64,000 nucleotides of DNA from Epiperipatus broadwayi (lineage: Eukaryota > Onychophora > Udeonychophora > Euonychophora > Peripatidae), in NCBI GenBank assembly GCA_028023455.1, contig JAQFVV010012490.1, positions 618,001-682,000 on the forward strand, written 5' to 3'. Under the pieces are notes generated by a model, which was not told where the DNA came from, ran no database searches, and saw nothing but the letters and a program-made list of their open reading frames with translations. Positions 49,084 to 58,079 of the stretch are shown one piece after another (positions within the stretch are counted from its first letter, which is position 1; the number at the start of each line of letters is the position of its first letter). The position numbers and the translations under genes were made by a program.

Positions 49084-49120
49084 CCTCACTGAGGACCCAA
49101 TAGCACAAACCAGTCTGAGG
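49084..49120 (+). ncRNA. Hammerhead ribozyme-like motif, unit 1
   Basis: Stem I is CCUCA/UGAGG, five perfect pairs. The core CUGAGGA (49,089-49,095) fits CUGANGA. Stem II is degraded. The second core strand reads CAAAC instead of GAAAC (G12 changed to C), followed by CCAGUC with the predicted cut after C49,115. The changed G12, a general-base residue, should make this copy inactive, but its stem I is better kept than in unit 2. Confidence 0.65.
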
Positions 49121-49465
49121 ATGGGGATATTCTACAAAGCTTGTTAAGAGCTTGTTTTGTGAGCTCTATATATAACATTTGTAACTACAAGCTTGTTAAA
49201 ATAGGTCATGTGACATCTGACTTGATTTTTTTGTAATTTTATTTTTTGCTATAGTGGCTTTGGCAATTTTATATTGCTAAAGCTATTAATATATGGTGTA
49301 TCTGAACTTAGTTCAGTTCCATATGGCTATTTAAGTTAGATAGCTGGATTGGAAGACATATGGATGTCTGAAAATTTCAGATTTTCTACTTAATAGTTGT
49401 TATACATTAGATAAAGTGCAGGGCTTGTCCTGGTATTTTTAATCTAATGATTGAATATCCTAGCA

Positions 49466-49503
49466 CTTGACTGAGGATGCCAGTAGCAGAAACCGGTCTG
49501 AGG
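49466..49503 (+). ncRNA. Hammerhead ribozyme-like motif, unit 2
   Basis: The core CUGAGGA (49,471-49,477) and GAA (49,489-49,491) are intact. Stem II is UGC-CAGUA-GCA, three pairs with a five-base loop. Stem III is ACCGGU, fully self-complementary, so it could pair between two molecules as in minimal dimeric hammerheads. The predicted cut follows C49,498. Stem I (CUUGA/UGAGG) is weakened by a G-G mismatch. Confidence 0.7.
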
Positions 49504-50407
49504 TTGGGGGTATTCTACAGAACTTGTTTTGCGAGCTCTATATATAACATTTATAAAATTTGTCTGAAGTCAGTAAAATAGTGTGAACTTATGTTTAGAG
49601 CAATTGGTGACTGATAATTAATAATAAACTTCTTAATAGCAAAGTCAATCATTTGTAACTAAACGTTTTGAAAGATCAATGATAAAATTATGATTTTTTT
49701 CGAAACTAGCTTTAAAATTGCTTCATATCAAGTGTTAGTGCATTATGTTGTGATATATAATAGGTACGTTATTCAAATAGGTGATAATTTCTAAATCTTG
49801 GGCTTAATTAAAAGGCTTAATTAAAAATTATTGTACAAAAAATGCAGTTTGTGATATGAGGAAAGTTCTAGCACAGAAGATTTAATTATTCACAAACATA
49901 CTCACATCCTTCAGGAAATTTCCAAAAACTGGACAATTTATTGTAAGGAATATCTATTATATCTTTAAAAAAACCTAAATGCTTCACAATACTTGAAAAA
50001 TTTGATTTAATATACATTTTAATTAGTAATGAAGTTTCACTAGAAGTGTTTTTGTAAAAAATTTTGTAAATTATTACACTAACTTTATATTAGTTGATAG
50101 AGTGATTTGCTTTTCATTTAATCAACATTTCAACTTTGAACAATAAAAAAATGTCAAGATTTTTTTTGTCTCATTAGTAAATTACAGTTTTAAATTGGAA
50201 AACCTTTAAATGCCAAGTTACCTGCTACTTTTATCATTTAAATTTTATTAGAGAAAAAATGTTTCCAATTATAAAAAGCTTCAGAAACATTAGTAATAAA
50301 AACAAAACTCTCCATACAGTAGTATCACTGTGTGCCAACCAGAGTAATCAATGGATGTCAGAAGGCTTGTGCATAAAATCCCTATCTAGTGCCTACTCAT
50401 CCAATAT

Positions 50408-50447
50408 CCCCAGACTAGTTTCTGGCTTGTGGCCTTCATCAGTGAGG
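50408..50447 (-). ncRNA. Hammerhead ribozyme-like motif, left arm
   Basis: On the minus strand: stem I CCUCA/UGGGG (five pairs including one U-G), core CUGAUGA, stem II AGGC-CACAA-GCCA (three G-C pairs after an A-A mismatch at the base), core GAA, then stem III ACUAGU, which is self-complementary, and C17 at 50,413. All invariant core residues are present. The A-A at position 10.1/11.1 replaces the usual G-C and may lower activity. Confidence 0.75.
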
Positions 50448-50821
50448 AGCCTTGGATCTGAGAGCACTGCACCTAGATCTTAGGATCTAATGCAACGCCT
50501 CCAGCAGCCACCTTTTATCTCTACTTAATTACAAAACTATGAGAATGAAATTGAAAACACAATAATATTTTCAATCTAAGCTCAATAGCTTATATAGTCA
50601 TATGGGTCTGAACTCAGTTCAGTACCCATACATTTTGATGTCTTTGGCTCTTTAACAACCATAGCCATATGACTATATAAGCTATTGAGCGTAGATTGAA
50701 AATATTATTGTGTTTTCAATTTCATTCTCATAGTTTTGTAGTTAAGTAGAGATAAAAGGTGGCTGCTGGAGGGTTGCATTAGATCCTAAGATCTAGGTGC
50801 AGTGCTCTCAGATCCAAGGCT

Positions 50822-50861
50822 CCTCACTGGTGAAGGCCACAAGCCAGAAACTAGTCTGGGA
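50822..50861 (+). ncRNA. Hammerhead ribozyme-like motif, right arm
   Basis: This has the same structure as the left-arm motif, but the core reads CUGGUGA (A6 changed to G), and stem I is CCUCA/UGGGA. Stem II AGGC-CACAA-GCCA and stem III ACUAGU are unchanged. The A6 change should impair cleavage. Confidence 0.65.
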
Positions 50862-51599
50862 TATTGGATGAGTAGGCACTAGATAGGGTATTTTATGTAC
50901 AAGCCTTCTGGCATCCATTGATTACTATGGTTGACACAGGGTGGCACTGCTGTATGGAGAGTTTTGCCTTGTTTAATAACAATTATGTGCTAGTACAAGA
51001 GATGGTGATCATGTGATGTTTAGTGGTTTAAGATTAGTAATAGTTCTGTGTATAGTTGCATGGGTGATCAAATGATGTTTGGCATCTAAGTGGGAGGTTG
51101 AACATAATGTTTTTTAATCATGTTATTAAATTGTGTTTTTTTTTTTATTTAATTGAAAATTGATCTAGAAATATTTAGTTCTTGGGTCTATTGCTATATT
51201 GTGCAAAATTGCACAGAGTATGTCAGACATTTAAAATATAACATAGTACAAATATGATGATTCATATCACTTGTTTTTTTGTGTGTATGTTAAGAATTTT
51301 TTTATTTTAAAAGTCCAACTTTATTTGCAATTAAAGTGTTTATTTTAATAAAATTTTCAGATTTCTTTATATACTTTGATGATTATTTTTTTAGTAAAAA
51401 CATTAAATATTTTCTTTGTAATAAGCCTTATTAAATCAACTTTTGTACATTAAACTACATATTTCTAAATGAAGCTACATTAGCAATATAACTGCAAATA
51501 TATATATGAAAGTATAGGTAAACTGACTGAAAAATTAATTGTAAATTGTTATATCAGATATTGATCTTCAAGTTTGCATTCACCAACTAATTACGATTG

Positions 51600-52230
51600 T
51601 CTATCTAAAACCCTTGGAATTAAAAAAAAGAAGTTATGTGAAATGCTAGATTTATGAATTACCTAGAGATGATTTAAACTTATTGTCTGAGATGAAAATG
51701 AAATGGCTAGAAAAGATTCTATCAGAGAAGTTGAATGGATTATTGAGAAAACAATAAGGAAATTATTGAGATTTGTATTCTGGAGATAAAAGTGAACATT
51801 ACCAAGAACAAAAATTTGTCATTAGTTTCTAAAAATGATAGTCTATTTGTGATTAAACTGAAAATATATCCAAGAGATTGGGATTATTTAGATAATGAAA
51901 TAAAAGAGTTGCTTGAAGAAATTGTGAAAAAATATGAATTTAGAATGCTATCAAAAGACAAGAAAATAATTTAGCCAATAATGGTGAATTTACAGCTCCA
52001 GATGATAAGAACAGGTATTAATTAGATTATGTTTTGATTCAAAATTGATTTAGAAACAATATTAAGAAATTATATATATATATCATGAAGTTAATATAAA
52101 TTCAAATCAAAAATTAACAGTGATAGAATTGAAATTAGCTTGTAAAAGTATAAAAGAATTGAGATTAAAAAAAAAGATGATTAATTAATTGGAGTTATAA
52201 GAAAAATTTTCAGTCTTATTTGATAAAATA
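51600..52230 (+). pseudogene. LINE endonuclease relic, 5' part
   Basis: Near 52,005-52,075 the frame reads APDDKNRY-LDYVLIQN-FRNNIKK, then SKINSDRIEI. This resembles the end of the apurinic-type endonuclease domain of non-LTR retrotransposons (DYILV-x-x-R followed by a SDH motif, here SDR). Upstream, 51,792-51,974 is open (RDWDYLDNEIKELLEEIVKK) but not diagnostic. The reverse transcriptase of the same orientation follows at 53.6-54.8 kb beyond a mariner insertion, so the two are probably one element. Confidence 0.5.
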
Positions 52231-52239
52231 AAATACAAG

Positions 52240-53415
52240 GGTGAGTTAAAAACCTGATTAGATTAAAACTTCTGTTGACTGCACTGATTTATCAGCACTT
52301 CTTGTATAAGATCACTGTCTCACCAATTCTTGCTGCATAGTTTTAAATATGTTATTCAATTCAAATATGATAATCATATAAGAAACAATGGTTGCCCCAT
52401 CTGTGATTTACATGAAATTAAGAGCAGAGGGCAGTGATTCATTTTTTGGGAATCTGAGGATGTGTATGGTACTAATATTTATTGAAGATTTTGTGCTCAG
52501 TATAGAAAAAATATATGGTCACAAAGGTGTATGAGTGGATTGTGAACCATGAGTGTCAGCCATGAAGAAGCCAGATATCTATTCATATCCATGACTGGTG
52601 ATAACATTGTGCATGAATATGAATATTCTGTTGTATATATGAGTGGCAGTGGATTATTTTGGTGAATCACTTACAAATCAGCCATGGCTCTGCTAATCCA
52701 TGAAGTACTTGGGTTTCAAAAAGTTTGTGTGAGATGGATACCAAAACCACTCTTGGAAGATTACAATCAGAAATGTTTGGACATCTGAAAAAATTTAGAT
52801 TCATATTCTAAAGAAAGTGAACATTTCTTAAAAATAATCTTATTGATTATGAGATATAGATTCATCACTATAAGCCTTGAAGATAAGTGGCAGAGTATGG
52901 AATGGAAATACCCTCAATTGATCAAAAAAAAAATTCAAAAATCAATCATTAGCTGGAAAATTGATGTTTATAGTTTTCTGGGATTATCATGGGCCAGTAT
53001 TGGAACTTGTGAGATGCTCACTAAAGAATTGAAGCCTAAAATTTAATCAAAATAAGGACTATTATCCAAAGACATTGTTATATGGCTGCATATCTTTATC
53101 TGCATTGCCGACTTTCTCCAAAACTTTGTTTTAAGATGTTGGAGCATACTCTCTAAAGTCCTGATCTTGCTCCATCAGATTATCATCTGCTGGATCCCCT
53201 GAAAGAATCCCTATGAAGACTAGTCACACTGATGAAGATGTGAAGACAACATTGCATTCATGGCTTGCAGCTCAGCCTAAAATATTTTTTACTTGGAGAA
53301 TACGAAAGCTTATTGACAGATAGGCAAAGTGTATTGAAAAGCAAGGGGATTATGTCAAAAAATAAATATCTTAATCTTTTTTGAAAGTTGAGTAAAGTAA
53401 ATTCTACAGTCAGAA
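52240..53415 (+). mobile_element. Mariner-like transposon relic
   Basis: A single-ORF Tc1/mariner-type unit. The left side shows TACAAGGGTGAGTTAAAAAC (52,234), similar to mariner termini; a matching right terminus is not clear. It lies between two parts of a LINE in the same orientation. The transposase is heavily mutated (see the separate entry). Confidence 0.6.
52388..53374 (+). pseudogene. Mariner transposase pseudogene
   Basis: ATG at 52,388 starts MVAPSVIYMKLRAEGSDSFF. Diagnostic pieces follow in order: QKVCVRWIPKPLLEDYNQK (VCARWVPR-x-L in intact forms), a shifted DYE-x-IHHY box with the first catalytic Asp (about 52,847), EDKWQSMEWKYPQ (52,887), and SPDLAPSDYHLLDPLKESL (about 53,160) with the later Asp. 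It ends with VLKSKGIMSK, where GDYVEK-type sequence is expected. Length matches the family's usual 340-350 codons. At least ten stops and several shifts make it inactive. Confidence 0.85.
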
Positions 53416-53639
53416 TGCAGATAATTTGTCAATCATTCTTGAAAAAAAAATTGTAGGTTAATTGTTGTATAATGTTTCAGAAATAATTTAGTAAAAATGG
53501 TCTGGATTAGTAAAGATGAATAAAATGTGGGGGGGGGAAAGATAGTAAAATATTCTTTCTTTAGAAAGAATAAGTATATTTATGGAAGGTTTAATTGAAA
53601 GTTAATATATGAAACAATAAAACTAAGTACGAATAATTA

Positions 53640-54765
53640 GGAAGGGAATATAAGGACAGAGGAATTACAAAGTTTGATTTAATATATTATGAAATGAAAT
53701 AATTTGGGTAAGAAGAGCAGAGTTAAGAAATGAAATAGTGATAGAAGATAAAAATAGCAAATTATTAAAGAAAATAGATGTATTGAAAAGATAAAAAGAA
53801 TATATGATTGTATATAAAAATAATGTGTTTTCATTATGTGATTAAATAGCAGAATACAGGCAAGTAATGATATTCTAGTTGAATTATTAAAGGTTTACTG
53901 GTCAAAATGTATCCTCCAATATTAAGAATGCGCTGCACATAAGTTTCTTTTTTTCGCTTCTGTTTACTATGCCTTATTTTGCTTGTTGAATAATTGTAAT
54001 CTTATTTATATTTTAGATATTTTTGTTTCTAGATTTATTAGTTGTAATGGCAGTTAATTAACATTTTTTTCTTCAAATTATTAAATATGTATCCATGTTT
54101 GTTTTTGTAAATATATGATGTTTGTATATTGTTTTTTAAAAAATATATTTTACTTTTTATAAGCATATCCTTTTTCTGAGTGGTGCATACTTATGTACTG
54201 AAAGACATGGGAAAGATATATCAGTAGTGTTCGTAGTATCTTTATTTTCTAAAAAATTAAAACTAAGGAAGGAAGGCAGCATATTTTCTTTCAATAGTTA
54301 TGATTTCACTCATTGAAATTGGGATTTCAGAATAAAAAATGCAGGTGAGAATCTTGAATAGAAAATGTACATTCAAAAATCTGAAGAACACTTAAAATAG
54401 ATAAATGGATTAGAATTGCAATTAGAGTGATGAGAACGATTGTTGAGAGAAATGTAGAGAAGGATTTAATAATTATTTTATTGATCTTAAAAGGCATTTG
54501 ATAGAGTACATTAAATTATTTTATTGATCTTTAAAATATATTTGATAGAGTAAATTAAATATATAGAAAAAGAAAGATATAAGTTGAAAGGAGAGAAATT
54601 TATTACAAAATTTGTTTTTGAATCAAGATATTTATAAAATTATGTAGTATTATTTCAAAAGAAATAGATATAGAAAGAGATGTAAACAGGTATGTGTCAT
54701 ATTTACTTTTTTATTTAATTGCATTTAAATAAATTGCTGGAATTAATGTTGGTGTAGGAATGTTC
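53640..54765 (+). pseudogene. LINE reverse-transcriptase relic, 3' part
   Basis: Broken frames give a RTIVERNVEKDLIIILLILK region with a FIDLKKAFDRVN-like box (54,470-54,510), and later DIERDVNRYVSYLLFYLI at about 54,670, where QGCVLSPLLFN-type sequence is expected. The AFDRVN box is present twice in tandem: TTATTTTATTGATCTT...TTTGATAGAGTA at 54,476-54,510 and 54,516-54,553. No catalytic FADD box was found. Confidence 0.5.
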
Positions 54766-55058
54766 ATCAAAAGTACATGCTGTTTATGTCTATCCAATTT
54801 AAAACTTGATCCTCATTTACATTTCCCCAAAGACGCTATAACTCGAAATCTCCAATAAATACAGGAGTATGAAGATTTGGAAGAGAAAAGTAGGGCCAAT
54901 TCATGTTGGGAAGTTTATAAATGTTGCATAAATAAAAATTAATTATCTGAGTGATGATTGCAAATCATTTTAACTTATTTTCAATAGAAGTTGATTGTTT
55001 ACAAGTTGATATGAAACAAAAGTAACCATGTCATGTTTAGAGTGCATTTTATCAATAA

Positions 55059-55259
55059 TCAGGATAAATCCAGGTAACTTAAAATGTATATTATTAGAAG
55101 AATGACAGTCTGCTGAAGTCCAATTATGTCAACATTAAATTGATCAATTAATTTGTAGAAGTTCTTCATTTTTGATTTTGATATACCCTCAATGTTAAAT
55201 TGGAGTAATTTTATTATGTTTTCTAGGGGAAGATTGCTCTTTAGAAAATTGCCTGGCAC
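55059..55259 (-). pseudogene. LINE endonuclease N-terminus fragment
   Basis: On the minus strand the 66-codon frame holds LLQFNIEGISKSKMKNFYKL, then DQFNVDIIGLQQT. This is the first strand and helix of an apurinic-type endonuclease of non-LTR retrotransposons (L-x-x-N-I-x-G and D-I-x-x-LQET, with E to Q at the catalytic glutamate). Continuation into the rest of the domain is missing. It runs opposite to the LINE at 51.6-54.8 kb and is a separate insertion. Confidence 0.7.
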
Positions 55260-55621
55260 TTGGTGTTTAAGGGTTGTCTATATCATATAATTATTTTTCA
55301 TTTTGAGAATTGAATACCCTTGTATTCCTAGTATGGCTATCCCCATACATATCAATAGCTTTCTTATGTATTTTCATAAAATTTAATTAGGAGCTTGTCA
55401 AGATAAGATATGGTTTTCATGTAGAGTCTACTCATTTCACAATACTGTTTTTTGAGGCATGGGTTGTGAGAAAACTGTCATCCATCTAACAAAAAATAAA
55501 ATCGTACCTATAATACAATTATTGTTGTTTATTATACATTCATTAAAACAAAATAGTATCAAAAAAGTTTCTTAATTATTATTTTTTTAATCCTTTAAGT
55601 ATAAATTTATGAAAACAATTT

Positions 55622-55918
55622 TTGTAATATATTCAGAAGTAAACTAATCTTCACACATGCACTGTTTTAATTTAAATTCTCAAGCACTTACCTGCAAGCA
55701 AAGATTTTAAAGAACAAGTGAATTCACTTGTCCTTCAAGCTTTGTATATAAGCCCACCCTGAATAATGCATAGTGGGCAAAGGTTGGCTTATATATAGAT
55801 ACACTTGAAGGGGAAGTGAATTCATTTGTTTTTAAAATCTTTGGATACAGGTGAGTGCATGTCAATTTACATTAAAACAGCACATGTGAAGATTGGTTTA
55901 CTTCCTAATATATTACAA
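55622..55918. repeat. Palindromic element with arms of about 135 bp
   Basis: TTGTAATATATTCAGAAGTA at the left is mirrored by TACTTCCTAATATATTACAA at the right. The arms (55,622-55,757 and about 55,780-55,918) pair throughout with scattered mismatches around a loop of about 22 bp. The left arm contains the perfect palindrome CAAGTGAATTCACTTG (55,713-55,728). It looks like a MITE or foldback; no coding content. Confidence 0.8.
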
Positions 55919-56249
55919 TAAATATTGTGCCATATAAAAAATAAATATTTGTCAATGTAAAACCATTTTTATAATTACATGTCCATTAAAATAATCAGCT
56001 TTGTTTATAACAAAAATAGTTTTATTTTTTCTATCATAATAAAAATTTAGATTTTTATTAAAATCAGAAACAAAATCAAATAATAATCTATTTGTATCAG
56101 ACTTTTTACATCACATGACCAACAATACAACACATGATCTTAGCGTACACATTGCTACTTGTTAGCAAAAATTTTCCTACTTTCTATCCAAATATCCCAA
56201 ATTAATTTTTAGTTTATGACAATAAATTTTTCTGAATCATGTACTTGGA

Positions 56250-56475
56250 TTTTTTGGATCTAATGTATGCCATACAAAAGGAAAGGTGCATAGCAACCAA
56301 ATGATCCAAGTGTACAGGTCAAAAAAATCCAAAAAGCTTTTCACTGATGAAACCCATAAGCTAGAAACTAGTCTGGGATTATTTGGTTAGATTAGCACTG
56401 GATACGGATTTATTAAACACTGCCATTTGGCTTCTATTGATTATTAAAACTTGCACTGAATGGCGTAAAAATAAG
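56250..56475 (+). repeat. Single unit of the hammerhead-bearing repeat
   Basis: The part after the hammerhead, from TGGGATTATTTGG through TAGCACTGGATA and GGCTTCTATTGATTA to GCACTGAATGGCG, aligns with the right arm of the 50.3-kb inverted dimer (50,857-50,945) at about 70 %. This is an older, separate copy of the family, without an inverted partner. Confidence 0.7.
56339..56378 (+). ncRNA. Hammerhead ribozyme-like motif, single copy
   Basis: Core CUGAUGA (56,344-56,350) and GAA (56,364-56,366) are intact, stem III is ACUAGU (self-complementary), and the cut is predicted after C56,373. Stem I is UUUCA/UGGGA (five pairs with two U-G). Stem II (AACC-CATAA-GCUA) has decayed. The core and stem III survive although the flanks have diverged. 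Confidence 0.65.
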
Positions 56476-57401
56476 GAGAATAAAAGAATTTGCTAATAAA
56501 GACCTTTTTATATAATTTTAAATAACTTCATTTTTAATTAATTCTTATATTATTCAATATTTTATATGGAATCTTTAAATTAGATTTTTATAATAAATCA
56601 ATAACTGCTTCAGTTTTATTGATGCCATGTTAAAAAAACTATTCATGTGTTCCTTAATTTTTCTAATTAATGTATAAATTTTAATAAACTCTGCTCAGAA
56701 ACTTTCCTGTCATTAACAGTCCTCTTTAATAAATATAGCCATTCTAATTTTAAAAGAATCAAAAACGACAGATAGATGGTCAAAAAAGTTAAAGATAAGT
56801 TTTCGTGTGATTGTTTTCATGAAACAAAAACCTCAACATGCATAATATGCAATTCCTTTTGCTTCTTTATTTGACATCTTGTGATGTTGTCTTTTTTCTT
56901 TTGTGTAGAGAATTTTTTAAAACTTTTCAGTATCTTGTCTAATTATAGCTAATCATTGCATTCGATTCTGAACTCTTTTTTTTTTTATTACTAATGAAAG
57001 AAAGCAATATTGTAGTTCTTTAGTGAGACTTTTTTATAATGTAAATAGGATCTTATCTTTTTCTTATAAATCATGCTCAAGTTCATTTAAAATCCCCTTC
57101 TCTTTTTTTTTTTTTTTTTGTGGAAAATCTGTTACTATTCATTCACTTCATATGTCAAATCTAACTAATATATGTGTTATACTCAGCAATATCATATCAA
57201 GAAAGTTACACACCCATGTATTTAGAGGTGTGGAATGAGATTAGAGAGGAGAAGCAATTCTTTTTTTTTTTCATTAAATTTTTATAAAATAGTATTTATA
57301 AATTACTTTATTCAAAAATTAAATTTATCTTTTTTTTTTTTTAGCAATTTCTTCTTTTGTAAATATTTCCTTTTGAATTACAGTTAGATATCCAAATGCA
57401 T

Positions 57402-57588
57402 GTATGTATTTATATATTGGACTATTTCCATCATCTAATATAAGTATTGAATGTTTTTAGAAAAATTTATTTAAATATTCTTATTCCAAATATATTTATA
57501 TGCATTTGGGAATATTTAAATAAATTTTTCTAAAAACATTCAATACTTATAGTAGGTAATGGAAATAGTCCAATATATAAATACATCT
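57402..57588. repeat. Inverted repeat with arms of about 82 bp
   Basis: GTATTTATATATTGGACTAT near 57,405 and its complement near 57,585 bound two arms (57,402-57,483 and 57,507-57,588) that match almost perfectly, including AAGTATTGAATGTTTTTAGA. The loop is about 23 bp. One diverged single arm lies at 12,180-12,300. Confidence 0.85.
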
Positions 57589-57738
57589 AAAATTCTATCA
57601 TCACAAAACTTCAGGAAAACAAATGCATGTATGTTTAATAATACAATATATTTATATATTTTTGCTAAATAATAAAAACATTACTCTTTCATTTCTGTAA
57701 AGTTATATATAACAAAATTAAATATAAATTAATGTATA

Positions 57739-58079
57739 AAATACCATATATACCTCAAATGAACACTTCACAATGCAATGTATAAAATTAAATTTATTCC
57801 TTCTTGCTTACAATTTCAACAATCCAGCAGTTATCATCAGAGTTGAAATATTCAAATATTTATATATTCCCATAATTAATGCTGGATATTGTATATACTA
57901 TTATTTTTTTTACGTAAGTATGTATAGATAATAAGCATTAATTATATAGTTATATATATTTGAATATTGCAGCTCTGATGTTGACTGCCGGGCAGTTGAA
58001 ATTGTAAGCAACAAGCAATAAATTTAATTTTATACATTGCATTGTGAAATGTTCATTCAAGATGTATATGATATTTTAT
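57739..58079. repeat. Inverted dimer with weak hammerhead-like motifs
   Basis: ACACTTCACAATGCAATGTA (57,765) and the following AATTAAATTTATT are mirrored at 58,018-58,052, and the match continues inward through TTGCTTACAATTTCAAC and ATATTCAAATAT. Each arm has a CTGATG...GAAAT-TGTA segment that resembles a hammerhead (see findings). Arms are about 150 bp. Confidence 0.75.

Larger units (their letters stand above)
48914..49556 (+). mobile_element. Retrozyme-like insertion with two hammerheads and 12-bp TSD
   Basis: The insertion is bounded by perfect 12-bp duplications AATTTGTCTGAA (48,902-48,913 and 49,557-49,568). Inside, a unit of about 382 nt is present about 1.5 times in tandem: 48,981-49,178 and 49,359-49,556 are homologous at roughly 85-90 % by eye. 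Each unit carries a hammerhead-type motif in the same orientation, with predicted cut sites 383 nt apart. The first 72 bp (48,914-48,983) are an inverted copy of 49,168-49,239, i.e. a 5' inversion. No protein is encoded. Tandem more-than-unit copies with a hammerhead and a target duplication are what reverse transcription of a circular RNA would give, as proposed for metazoan retrozymes. PLEs in the window could supply the enzyme. Confidence 0.75.
50303..50966. mobile_element. Inverted dimer of a hammerhead-bearing repeat
   Basis: Arms of about 302 bp (50,303-50,605 and 50,665-50,966) are reverse complements at well over 90 % identity, around a 59-bp loop. The loop starts with the quasi-palindrome CTGAACTCAGTTCAG, which also occurs (CTGAACTTAGTTCAG) in the retrozyme-like unit at 49,302-49,316. 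Each arm carries a hammerhead motif, on the minus strand in the left arm and the plus strand in the right. An open frame at 50,259-50,483 is antisense to this and not a gene. High arm identity means recent origin or gene conversion. Confidence 0.85.

Noticed and set aside
50259-50483. Open frame of 74 codons, serine-rich
   Set aside because: It lies in the left arm of the inverted dimer, antisense to a hammerhead motif; the right arm would encode the same frame but with changes that do not respect codons.
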